Source: Clostridiales bacterium (GTDB lineage: Bacteria; Bacillota; Clostridia; Saccharofermentanales; Saccharofermentanaceae). From it: a DNA stretch of 64,000 nt. The DNA is taken from assembly GCA_017940895.1 (NCBI GenBank), contig JAGAXM010000006.1:62001-126000 (forward strand). The letters are read 5' to 3'. Below are positions 8,899 to 17,291 of this stretch, one piece after another. How positions within the stretch are numbered: position 1 is the first letter of the stretch; every line of letters starts with the position of its first letter. A program made the position numbers and the translations under genes. The notes beneath the pieces are model-generated. The model saw only the letters and a program-made list of their open reading frames with translations. It was not told the origin of the DNA and did not search any database.

Positions 8899-10521
8899 TC
8901 AGTCGAGTTCGAGGAGTGAGACCTTAAGAACGCCTTCAGCCTTCTCAAGCTCGTCGATGATCTTCTGTGTAACCGGCTGCTCAACAGCAACGAAAGCCTG
9001 AGCGAACTGGTTGTCGGAACCGTCGTGAGCCTTTCTTCCCCAGTACATGGAGCAGATGTTGATGTTGTGCTTGCCGAGGATTGTAGCGATCCTTCCGATT
9101 ACGCCCGGAACATCGTTGTTCTTGATGGCAAGAACCGTATTGGAAAGAGGGCAGTTCATCTCGTAACCGAAGAAGGAAACGATAACCTCGAGACCGGACT
9201 CGAATACAGTACCGTTGATCTTGAGCTCACGTCCGTCCTCTGTGTAGAACTTAACGTTGATAAGGTTGTTGTACTTCTCGATCGTAGGATCCTTAGTCTC
9301 AACTACTTCGATGCCGCTCTCAGCGAGGTTGTCCTGAGCATTAACGTAAGATACGTTGTCTTTTCCCATACCCTTAAGGAGACCAACAATGAGGGAAAGT
9401 GTGATAACACCTGTACCGGAGTTACCTGCAAGCTCTCCTCTGTATCTTACTTCTACCTTCTTGATGGGTGTAGCCTCAGCCTGGAAGTACATACGACCGA
9501 TCTTCTCAGCAAGTGAGCAGTGAGGCTTGATCTCATCGATGCTTCCGGAGAAGGAAGGCATGTTGAGTGCTGCAACGAGCTCGCCCTTCAATGCGCCGTC
9601 GATGAGCTCAACTACCTGGGAACCTACCTTGTCGGTAGCCTCAACAGTGGAAGCACCGAGGTGAGGTGTGATGTAGCAGTTGGGAGCGTGGAGGAGAACA
9701 TTGTCGAACTCCTGCTCGCCGGGCTTCTTGTTGTAAGAAGGCTCCTTGTCGAATACGTCGATGGCAGCAGCTGCAACCTGACCCTCAGCAAGTGCGTCAG
9801 CGAGATCCTGCTCGTTAACAAGTCCGCCTCTTGCAGCGTTAACGATGCGGACGCCTCTCTTACACTTGTAGAGCTGCTCCTTTGCGATCATGTTGTATGT
9901 ATCTTTTGTCTTAGGTGTGTGAAGTGTGATGAGATCAACCTGGGGAAGGAGCTCATCGAGAGTCTGGCAACGGCCTACGCCGAGCTTCTCGAACTTCTCT
10001 GAAGGTACGAAAGGATCGTAAGCGATAACGTTCATACCGATACCCTTGAGCTTTCTTGCTACGATGGAACCGATTCTTCCCAAGCCGATAACACCTGCTG
10101 TCTTGCCCTCAAGCTCGTAACCTGTCCACTGACCTCTTCTGAAGTCACCGTTGTGTACGCCCTCGTTAGCTGCACAGATATTTCTGAATACTACGAAAGC
10201 ATGTCCTACTGCGAGCTCACCTGCTGCCATGTTGTTAGCCGTAGGTGTGTTAAGAGCTATAACGCCGTGCTCCGTACAAGCAGGAACGTCGATATTGTCG
10301 ATACCTGTACCTGCACGACCTACTGCCTTGAGACAGTCAGCGTTAGCGAGGAGTTCAGGTCCGACCTTAGTAGCGGATCTTACGATAAGAGCGTGGAAGC
10401 CCTTGATGTGCTCGTTGATCTCTTCCTGTGAATGACCGAGATACTCTTCTACTTCGTATCCCTGATCCTTCAGGTACTGAACAGACTTCTCTGCAATGCT
10501 CTCTGTGATTAATACCTTCAT
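8899..10521 (-). CDS. serA: D-3-phosphoglycerate dehydrogenase
   Basis: 540 aa, the long form with an intervening domain and a C-terminal ACT domain. It oxidises 3-phosphoglycerate to 3-phosphohydroxypyruvate with NAD, the first step of serine synthesis. Visible features: NAD-binding GVIGLGRIGS, catalytic-region RGGLVNEQDL and HLGAST, and the ACT domain beginning NNDVPGVIGRIATILG. AAGGAGC precedes the ATG. It follows the class V aminotransferase gene by 35 bp in what looks like one operon, so the two consecutive serine-pathway steps are co-expressed. Confidence 0.95.
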   Translation of the reverse strand: MKVLITESIAEKSVQYLKDQGYEVEEYLGHSQEEINEHIKGFHALIVRSATKVGPELLANADCLKAVGRAGTGIDNIDVPACTEHGVIALNTPTANNMAAGELAVGHAFVVFRNICAANEGVHNGDFRRGQWTGYELEGKTAGVIGLGRIGSIVARKLKGIGMNVIAYDPFVPSEKFEKLGVGRCQTLDELLPQVDLITLHTPKTKDTYNMIAKEQLYKCKRGVRIVNAARGGLVNEQDLADALAEGQVAAAAIDVFDKEPSYNKKPGEQEFDNVLLHAPNCYITPHLGASTVEATDKVGSQVVELIDGALKGELVAALNMPSFSGSIDEIKPHCSLAEKIGRMYFQAEATPIKKVEVRYRGELAGNSGTGVITLSLIVGLLKGMGKDNVSYVNAQDNLAESGIEVVETKDPTIEKYNNLINVKFYTEDGRELKINGTVFESGLEVIVSFFGYEMNCPLSNTVLAIKNNDVPGVIGRIATILGKHNINICSMYWGRKAHDGSDNQFAQAFVAVEQPVTQKIIDELEKAEGVLKVSLLELD

Positions 10522-10556
10522 AATATATGCTCCTTAATCTTTAATTAACGCGGTGA

Positions 10557-11630
10557 TCAGAGAGATGCGAGGACTTCGTCGAGGTCCTTGAGAAGTGCAT
10601 CCATCTCCTCATCTGTTGTATCAGCCATGTGAGCGACTCTGAATGTCTTGTCCTTGAGATCGCCGTAACCGTTGCTGATGAGCCACCCCTTCTCGCCCAT
10701 AGCCTTGTTGATATCGGAGAAAGGATGTCCTGTTGTGTTGTTAATGCATGTAACCGTTACGGAGAGGTTCTCGGGATCGGAGTAAAGACCGCCGTGTGTC
10801 TTAGCCCACTCCTGAACCTTGGCTGCAAGTCTCTTATGTCTCTCGTATCTGTTCTCAAGACCTTCCTCGAGGATTCTGTCAAGCTGATAATCCAGAGCGA
10901 ACATGTGTGAGAGTGAAGGTGTGGAAGGATACTGATAAGGCTTCTCCTTAACGAACTTAACGAGCTCAACATAGTCGAAATACAGACCTCTGTTCTCGAT
11001 CGTCTTAGCCTTCTCGATAGCTCTGTCGGATACGGCTGCGATAGCCATTCCCGGAGGAACACCGAGGCACTTCTGTGTGGAAGTGATGCATACGTCGATT
11101 CCGAGCTCATCTACGGGTACGAAGTCGCCTGCCATGGATGAAACCGTATCAACGCAGACGATAACGTCCGGATACTTCTTATATACTTCTGCAAGTCTTG
11201 CCATAGGATTGTGGATACCTGTGGAAGTCTCGTTCTGTGTGATAGTGATAAGATCATACTTACCTGTGGAAAGAGCCTCTTCGATCATCTCGGGTGTTGT
11301 GATCTGTCCGAGCTCGCTCTCGAAGATATCAGCGGGGATACCGTTAGCAGTACACATCTTGTACCATCTCTTACCGAAAGCTCCGATGGAGAATACGGCA
11401 GCACGCTTAGCTGTGAAGCATCTTACTGCGCCTTCCATAAGTCCGCTTCCTGAGGATGTGGAAAGAACGATAGTGTTCTTTGTAGCCATAACCTTCTGCA
11501 TCTTCTCAGAGATTCTCTGCTGCAGTGCAGTAGCGTCCTTTGTACGGTGTCCGATAAGAGGAGTAGCCATCTTCTCGAGAACTTCAGGATTAACTTCAAC
11601 GGGTCCCGGAATAAATAATTTCTTGTGCAT
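10557..11630 (-). CDS. Class V aminotransferase (phosphoserine aminotransferase-like)
   Basis: 357 aa PLP enzyme of the alanine-glyoxylate/serine-pyruvate aminotransferase branch; the Schiff-base lysine is Lys187 in STQKCLG, with CVDTVSSMAG carrying the Asp that contacts the pyridine nitrogen. Its position directly upstream of serA argues that it performs the phosphoserine aminotransferase step although it is not the classical SerC type. A serine-glyoxylate type activity cannot be excluded from sequence alone. A good ribosome site (AAAGGAAGGA) and an extended -10 promoter lie upstream. Confidence 0.88.
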   Translation of the reverse strand: MHKKLFIPGPVEVNPEVLEKMATPLIGHRTKDATALQQRISEKMQKVMATKNTIVLSTSSGSGLMEGAVRCFTAKRAAVFSIGAFGKRWYKMCTANGIPADIFESELGQITTPEMIEEALSTGKYDLITITQNETSTGIHNPMARLAEVYKKYPDVIVCVDTVSSMAGDFVPVDELGIDVCITSTQKCLGVPPGMAIAAVSDRAIEKAKTIENRGLYFDYVELVKFVKEKPYQYPSTPSLSHMFALDYQLDRILEEGLENRYERHKRLAAKVQEWAKTHGGLYSDPENLSVTVTCINNTTGHPFSDINKAMGEKGWLISNGYGDLKDKTFRVAHMADTTDEEMDALLKDLDEVLASL

Positions 11631-11668
11631 ATCTTAAGAGTCCTTCCTTTATAAAAAGCAACCATGTG

Positions 11669-11674
11669 ATTATA
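11669..11674 (-). promoter_or_regulatory. Promoter of the serine operon (-10)
   Basis: TATAAT on the minus strand preceded by TGC (extended -10), 38 bp before the aminotransferase start codon. The -35 region is poor. Position and match support a promoter for the aminotransferase-serA-fructosidase transcript. Confidence 0.6.
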
Positions 11675-11734
11675 GCACGGGGAAAGATTAAAAGTGAGCA
11701 TTATGGGGTTGTTAATTATTACAAAAAATAAAAT

Positions 11735-11766
11735 AAGAGCCGGCTTTTCTTTATAAGCCGGCTCTT
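11735..11766 (-). terminator. Rho-independent terminator
   Basis: A perfect 12-bp stem (AAGAGCCGGCTT and its complement) with an 8-nt loop; on the minus strand it is followed by TATTTTATTTTTT. It lies 30 bp beyond the stop of the large PP2C/LysM-like gene and just before the promoter of the serine operon. Confidence 0.92.
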
Positions 11767-11795
11767 TTGTTCAAGTAATTTTCAATTTAGCCTGA

Positions 11796-14700
11796 TCAGG
11801 TAGGATCCTCAGCCATTGCTACGAACTCATCGGGGTTGGCTGCCTCGGTCTCTGCAGCTGCAGGATCAGCAGCACCGTCAACAGTCTGGACCTCACCGCT
11901 TACAGTGCTGGATGTATCAGCGGGAGCGGATCCGCCGCCAACCTGGAACGTTACTGGGATCGTGCCGTCGAGTACACCTACAGGAGGCAGGAGCAGCTGA
12001 TCGCCGTTGCTCGGTGTGTAGCTTGCATCAAGACCGTTGTAATCGAGGATGATCTGAATTCTCGCATCGGATGTATTCGCGATATCATCGATTCCGTAAA
12101 CTGTATTGAACAGATCCCACCATGTTCTGTAACCGATGTAATCGGAGAACTGGAATCTTCCGATAGGATAAGAAGGATCCTGTGTTGTTGTTGCTGCAGG
12201 TTCTGTCTCTACAGGGATCATTGTCTCAACTGTCGCCGTCTCATTAACATTAGTCTCGGAAACCTCGGCGTCTTCCTTACCGCAGGATCTTACGATCGCA
12301 CTGATGAGGATGATAAGACATACGACACATACGATAACGAATGCCAAGAACATATAACCGTTTCTGTTAAGTCTCGGTACCTTTCTCTTTCCGCCGCCGT
12401 TACCGGAACCGGAAGACTGTGTTCTGGGTCTGCTGGAAGTAGATCCGCCGGGTCTTCTCTGAACCGGGGGAACACCCTGATTAGAGGGCTGAGGGGTTAC
12501 ACCATATGCTCCGTTGCCTGCCATTGCAGCACCTCCTGCTTCCATGCCCTGCTCGGCTGCAACCGCGGCACCTGCCGCAGCGCCAGCCATATCAAAGGCA
12601 CTGTCATCAATTCCGAGAATGGAGTTAATCCAATCGTCGTCAGAACTGGGCGGAACCTCACCGGGTGTACCTGCAGGATTGTCATAACCCTCCTGATACT
12701 GTCCGGGTGTATATCCGTACTTGCCGTCAACATAAGGCTGCTCATCGTAAGGACCGTATGAAGTCGGGCTCAATGATTCGTAACCTGACTGATCCGGAGC
12801 CTGCTGTACGGGGATCTGCTCGGGAGCAGCCTGAACAGGTGCAGCTGCCTGAGGCATTGCAAATCCGAAGTCAAGTCCCGGATCTGCTGCGGGAGCTTCG
12901 GGTACGGGCTCCTCAGCCATATTCTCATTATTTACCATCTGTCCGTAAGAGTAGACTCCCTGGTCGGGATTATCCGCGGGGACATCCGCATTGACCGCAG
13001 CAGTAGGAGCCTGATAGTCATTAGCTCCGTATACCGGCATCTCGGGGATCTGCTCGGGCACGGGCTCCGGAATGTCATTAACAGTCTCGGCTCCGTTCTC
13101 GAACGGAAGGCTGAAATCACCGTCGGATTCAGGTTGAACGTTCTCATTGTTCTGCTCAGCAGGCTTGTCATTGTCTGTCATAACCGGGAACTCAACTCCT
13201 AACTTATCAGATTCTTCGATCTGCGGCTTATCGCTTTGAATATCGAATTCGGGAACGGGAATGCCTTCAGAAGCGCTGATAAGCTCTTCATCGGACGGAG
13301 CAGTCAGGACACCTGTCTCACCGAATACGGGAGGCTCCGCATTCTGCATCTCCTCGCCGTTTCCGACACTGTAAGGATTAAACTCACTTCCTGCGTCGGC
13401 TGCTGCAGCAGCGGCTACGAAAGGTGTCTCGGTAGTTTCTGAAAATACGAATGTTCCTTCTGCGGGCTGCTCGGGAACAGGTGCAGGTGCGGGTGCAACT
13501 TCAGGCTCTGCCTTAACCTCGGGAGCATAAGATGCTGCTACAAAAGGTGATGTTGCGGAAGACTCCGCGGATGCCTTCTTCGCCTCTGCCTCGGCGCTCT
13601 CCTGGGCAAGCTTGGCCATAAATGCCGCATCAAGTCTCTCTACGGGCTTTGTCTTATCCGCATCTGTATCTTCATTGATTGTAAACTCGGTAGTGGAAAC
13701 AGTCTGCATCTCGGGCGAAGGAGTGCTGCTTACGGAAGCGAAAGGATTAACTGCTTCGCTTACGAAGATGGACTCCGCCGCACTTGCCGCAGCACCTGCT
13801 GCCGCTGCCTCAGCCGCCGCGGGAGCTGCCTGTGAAGCGGCTGCCGCGCCTGCAACGAATGTACCTGCTGCCGCTGCAGCACCAGCCGCACCGGCCGCCG
13901 CTGCAGCCGTATCGGAAACTGCCTTGACGGAATCGGCAAACAGGGTCTTCATTACATCCTCTGCGCTTACTTCTGAAACATTCTTATCGATGGAAGGATC
14001 GAGGAACTGAACGAAATTGTTATCCTCAGCCTTCTTCGGGGGCTCTACAACGATACCCTGATCGCCCGTTGCCTGCTGATTGACCGCGGGAGGAGTCATA
14101 CCGCCCGCAGCATTATCACCGAACATTACGAACGAATTCTCTGTACCCTGAGGCTGATAATCCTCGATAGTCATGCTGCCGGCAAATCCCGCCTGAGCTG
14201 CCGCATTGGCTGCAGCACCTACAAGACCGCCGTCAAGAGTAGACTGGATACTCATATCGGAAGTATCTTCTTCCTTAACCTTCTTTCTGAAGCCGAACAG
14301 ACCCTTCTTCTCATCGGATACAACATCCTCAACGAAAGAGATAGCGAACTGCATCGGAACATCGGGCATTCTCGCGGAAGCCTGAGTGATTATAACGCCT
14401 GCAGCATCGCACTGGTCATCAGCCTCATCGAGGATCCTTAAGATCTCGCGCTGACCCAAAGCATCGTATACTTCCTTATTGCAGAGGATGATGCAGTCAT
14501 CCTGGGCAAGTGTGAAGAAGTTGGACCACAGAGCATTCGCCGTCTTGGACGAGCAGAAATAAAGGAAATCCGCTACCCTGTTACCCTTGGCATCGATAGG
14601 CTCCATGGGGATGCCCGCATCTGTCAGAGGATAAAGAGTATCGTCTCTGTAAAGGAATGCGAGACCTGTGCCGATAGTAACGGCAAAAGCCTCGGAATCT

Positions 14701-15077
14701 CTTACGATAACACCTGAGAAATAAGGTGTACGGTCATCAGCTTCGGCGATCCTCGACTTACCTGTTACATCAACGGCAGTCGTGAGGAATCCTTCGATCA
14801 TCTCATCGATCTCTTTGTGACCGAACTTGACTTCATTACATGTACCGCGAAGCTCCGGCTCATAAGGCGGCATCATACCGGGTTCGTAGTTGGCAAGCTT
14901 CGGGTGTGCAAATACTGAAAGGAAATAGCCTCTCTCGTTCTTCTCTATTGTTATATCAGCCTGACGGGCCTCTCTTTTACCGAAAAGTCTTCCGTCGAGG
15001 TAAAATGCATCAGTTAATGTCTTGGATGGGAAATATCTGGCCGTAAGAGTACTTGCCAGATTTGTTAAAACCGCCAT
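11796..15077 (-). CDS. Large membrane protein: PP2C-like head, Ala/Pro-rich linker, LysM-like tail
   Basis: 1093 aa. Residues ~1-255 read like a PPM/PP2C phosphatase fold (FSGVIVRDSEAFAVTIGTG, LYRDDTLYPLTD, LAQDDCIILCNKEVYDAL), but the metal-binding Asp motifs of active enzymes are replaced. Residues ~290-900 are a low-complexity Ala, Pro, Glu and Gln-rich linker. A basic stretch precedes one transmembrane helix at ~906-928, and residues ~963-1030 resemble a LysM repeat (ILDYNGLDASYTPSNGDQLL). Predicted topology is head inside, tail outside. Starts at ATG with GGAGG. It may link a cytoplasmic signal to peptidoglycan; that is inference, and I know no named family with this order. Confidence 0.7.
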   Translation of the reverse strand: MAVLTNLASTLTARYFPSKTLTDAFYLDGRLFGKREARQADITIEKNERGYFLSVFAHPKLANYEPGMMPPYEPELRGTCNEVKFGHKEIDEMIEGFLTTAVDVTGKSRIAEADDRTPYFSGVIVRDSEAFAVTIGTGLAFLYRDDTLYPLTDAGIPMEPIDAKGNRVADFLYFCSSKTANALWSNFFTLAQDDCIILCNKEVYDALGQREILRILDEADDQCDAAGVIITQASARMPDVPMQFAISFVEDVVSDEKKGLFGFRKKVKEEDTSDMSIQSTLDGGLVGAAANAAAQAGFAGSMTIEDYQPQGTENSFVMFGDNAAGGMTPPAVNQQATGDQGIVVEPPKKAEDNNFVQFLDPSIDKNVSEVSAEDVMKTLFADSVKAVSDTAAAAAGAAGAAAAAGTFVAGAAAASQAAPAAAEAAAAGAAASAAESIFVSEAVNPFASVSSTPSPEMQTVSTTEFTINEDTDADKTKPVERLDAAFMAKLAQESAEAEAKKASAESSATSPFVAASYAPEVKAEPEVAPAPAPVPEQPAEGTFVFSETTETPFVAAAAAADAGSEFNPYSVGNGEEMQNAEPPVFGETGVLTAPSDEELISASEGIPVPEFDIQSDKPQIEESDKLGVEFPVMTDNDKPAEQNNENVQPESDGDFSLPFENGAETVNDIPEPVPEQIPEMPVYGANDYQAPTAAVNADVPADNPDQGVYSYGQMVNNENMAEEPVPEAPAADPGLDFGFAMPQAAAPVQAAPEQIPVQQAPDQSGYESLSPTSYGPYDEQPYVDGKYGYTPGQYQEGYDNPAGTPGEVPPSSDDDWINSILGIDDSAFDMAGAAAGAAVAAEQGMEAGGAAMAGNGAYGVTPQPSNQGVPPVQRRPGGSTSSRPRTQSSGSGNGGGKRKVPRLNRNGYMFLAFVIVCVVCLIILISAIVRSCGKEDAEVSETNVNETATVETMIPVETEPAATTTQDPSYPIGRFQFSDYIGYRTWWDLFNTVYGIDDIANTSDARIQIILDYNGLDASYTPSNGDQLLLPPVGVLDGTIPVTFQVGGGSAPADTSSTVSGEVQTVDGAADPAAAETEAANPDEFVAMAEDPT

Positions 15078-15106
15078 GTTCGACCTCCGAATAATAATTC
15101 AGAATT

Positions 15107-15133
15107 ATTATAACACAATGTTTTTAATGACAA
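15107..15133 (-). promoter_or_regulatory. Promoter of the PP2C/LysM-like gene
   Basis: Minus-strand TTGTCA (15128-15133) and TATAAT (15107-15112), spacing 15 bp, a little short. It is placed 30 bp before the start codon, and the leader contains the GGAGG site. Confidence 0.5.
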
Positions 15134-15165
15134 ATGTTTTTTACCTTATTTATAAAATACTAATA

Positions 15166-15193
15166 ATGCCGCCCGAAAAGCTCCGGACGGCAT
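15166..15193 (-). terminator. Probable terminator after the DUF885 gene
   Basis: A 10-bp stem with one G-U pair (15166-15175 with 15184-15193) and an 8-nt loop, 32 bp past the DUF885 stop. The tail TATTAGTATTTTATAA is U-rich but interrupted. Confidence 0.65.
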
Positions 15194-15224
15194 CTGATGA
15201 AAGTCTTTTCGAGCCGTGTCAGCG

Positions 15225-17291
15225 TCAGTGTCCTATAAGGCCGCCCCCGGATGAATCGGATGAGCCCGAAGTCACAACCGCTCCGCCTTCGAATTCATCT
15301 CCCCAGTTGCTTACGGGAGTATAAAGGTCGCCGTCTGCAAGGAACTGCTCGGCATTCTCGAGTATCTGCTCGTAAGTGCCGGCCTCGGCATCGAGGTAAG
15401 CCGTGTGTATATCGATCTCGCTTGCATCCGGGAAGTCCTGATGCAGCTGTGATATGATCATACCGGTATAGATATAGCCCATACCGTACTTGACGCCGTA
15501 ACCGGGATCAGACAGCAGAAGATCTGCCATCTCCTGGAACGAGTCGGCCGGCAAAGGAGTCCCGAGGAAATCGGCAGCCCAGTCGGCACAGTCCTGCAGA
15601 TCCCATCCCTGATAGTTGATACCGATATCGAATCTTGCGAACAGCAGGGCATTGAGCTCGTGCTCGACGCGAACGACCTGACTTGCAGCAGTGGTGCTGT
15701 AATACTTGAACGCATAGTTCTCGACATATGTCGCCCAGCCTTCGGTATATCCGATCGAAGCCGCGATATACATATACGGATGCTCGAAGCATCTGTGGTA
15801 AACAGACTCATACATATGTCCCGCATAACCCTCATGGGCGCATGTAACGCCGAACACATTCGATATCGAAGCCTCATTCGTGACGATAATATTCGAATCA
15901 AAATTATCGAGATGATATCCGAGGAAAGCCGCAGGAGAGAAGTCATCTGCGAACACTTCGGGAACCGTCAGGAGATGGTAGTCATGAGCGGGGATCGCAG
16001 GGAAATCCTGCTGAACGGTCTCATAAAGATAGTCGAGATTATCCTGGGTGTCTCCCATGGAGTAATCATGATCGAGATACTCGTCCATCCAGGTCGTATC
16101 ACCGGAATATGCGACAGACATCATGGTTCCCATAACAGAATCCGTGTAAGCCTCAAGCTGGGCAAGAGACTCCTCGATCGATCTTCCGGAATTTGTCTGC
16201 GTCGCATAGATATATGCATAGTAAGCGTCGCCGCCGGGATAAGAGGATACACCTACGGCGGGAGCCCCGCACTTTAATGCTCTCATACGGTCTGCGCACT
16301 CCTCGAATTCGGGGAATACGATGTCATGCATAACCTGATCATGCTCTTCGATGAGCGCTTCCCTCTCCTGATCGGACAACCCGTCGATATGGTCGAGTCT
16401 GTCACGGAAAGAATCGTACAGGAAGCAGTCTTCCGACTGGGCAACAAGATTATCGAATGTAACAGCGACAGCTTCATAAACATTGTCGGAATTCACGTAG
16501 CCGTATGCCGCACGCTCCTCCTCAAATGCACACAGATCATCGAAGTATCTGTCCAGATCCCTTAATAAGAGAATATAATTCTCGGCATCCTCCACCGAGG
16601 AGAAGTCGATAACCTCAAGGACAAACAGCACCTGTGTCTGAGGACCCGTCAGAGACTTTAATGCACTCTCATAGTAATCGAATGCCGTGTACTGAAGAGC
16701 ATAAGCCGAGAGTTCCGCATCGTACAGGATCTTGTCATAGAAGATCCTGTCCTGCGTGTCGAGCGAATCGGGATCGATGGAATACAGCTGCTCAAGAAGC
16801 TCATTATTCTCCTCGATCGATTCATCCGTATCGGAAAGGACCTCGCCCCATCCGATCTCATCGTCCTCGAATGTAACGCCGAAGCTCTCATAATCTTCGA
16901 AAAGTATTACGGCATCAACATAACTGGAACTTATAACATCGACAAGAATATCGTGTTCGATCTCATCGAGCAGATCGGATGCTTCCTGCCCCGATACATT
17001 ACCGTGCGCATGTGCCGGGTGTATCTCATCATATGTAGGTACATGATCGGGATATGTGAGCTCATCACTGACGGTTACGACCGCAGGATCTGTCTCGGTC
17101 GGCTCCGTCTCAGCGGGTTCGGTCTCCTCAGTCTCCTCAGGCTCGTCATCGTCGTCATCATCGCGGTCACGTCTGCTGCCGTGACTGCTTCCCAAGTCAA
17201 AGAACTCTTCCACTTTATTGCATCCTGCAATATTAAACGCCATTGCCATGATCAGGATCAATGACAGTATCTTAACTATCCTCTTGCTCAT
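15225..17291 (-). CDS. DUF885 family lipoprotein (putative metallopeptidase)
   Basis: 688 aa from ATG 17291, chosen because GAGGAGGAAG lies just upstream and the protein then begins with a lipoprotein signal ending FNIAGC. After the lipid anchor comes a highly acidic tract (Asp/Glu/Thr-rich, residues ~30-65), probably a linker. The catalytic-type motif HEGYAGH matches the HExxxGH of DUF885 proteins, which are thought to be zinc peptidases; YTEGWATYVE follows as in the family. It should sit on the outer face of the membrane. It overlaps the upstream AMP-binding gene by 20 bp, so the two are co-transcribed. Confidence 0.85.
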   Translation of the reverse strand: MSKRIVKILSLILIMAMAFNIAGCNKVEEFFDLGSSHGSRRDRDDDDDDEPEETEETEPAETEPTETDPAVVTVSDELTYPDHVPTYDEIHPAHAHGNVSGQEASDLLDEIEHDILVDVISSSYVDAVILFEDYESFGVTFEDDEIGWGEVLSDTDESIEENNELLEQLYSIDPDSLDTQDRIFYDKILYDAELSAYALQYTAFDYYESALKSLTGPQTQVLFVLEVIDFSSVEDAENYILLLRDLDRYFDDLCAFEEERAAYGYVNSDNVYEAVAVTFDNLVAQSEDCFLYDSFRDRLDHIDGLSDQEREALIEEHDQVMHDIVFPEFEECADRMRALKCGAPAVGVSSYPGGDAYYAYIYATQTNSGRSIEESLAQLEAYTDSVMGTMMSVAYSGDTTWMDEYLDHDYSMGDTQDNLDYLYETVQQDFPAIPAHDYHLLTVPEVFADDFSPAAFLGYHLDNFDSNIIVTNEASISNVFGVTCAHEGYAGHMYESVYHRCFEHPYMYIAASIGYTEGWATYVENYAFKYYSTTAASQVVRVEHELNALLFARFDIGINYQGWDLQDCADWAADFLGTPLPADSFQEMADLLLSDPGYGVKYGMGYIYTGMIISQLHQDFPDASEIDIHTAYLDAEAGTYEQILENAEQFLADGDLYTPVSNWGDEFEGGAVVTSGSSDSSGGGLIGH

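Noticed and set aside
13612..14010. An Ala-rich reading frame on the plus strand
   Set aside because: It is the reverse reading of the low-complexity linker of the minus-strand PP2C/LysM-like gene; it has no ribosome site and no independent features.
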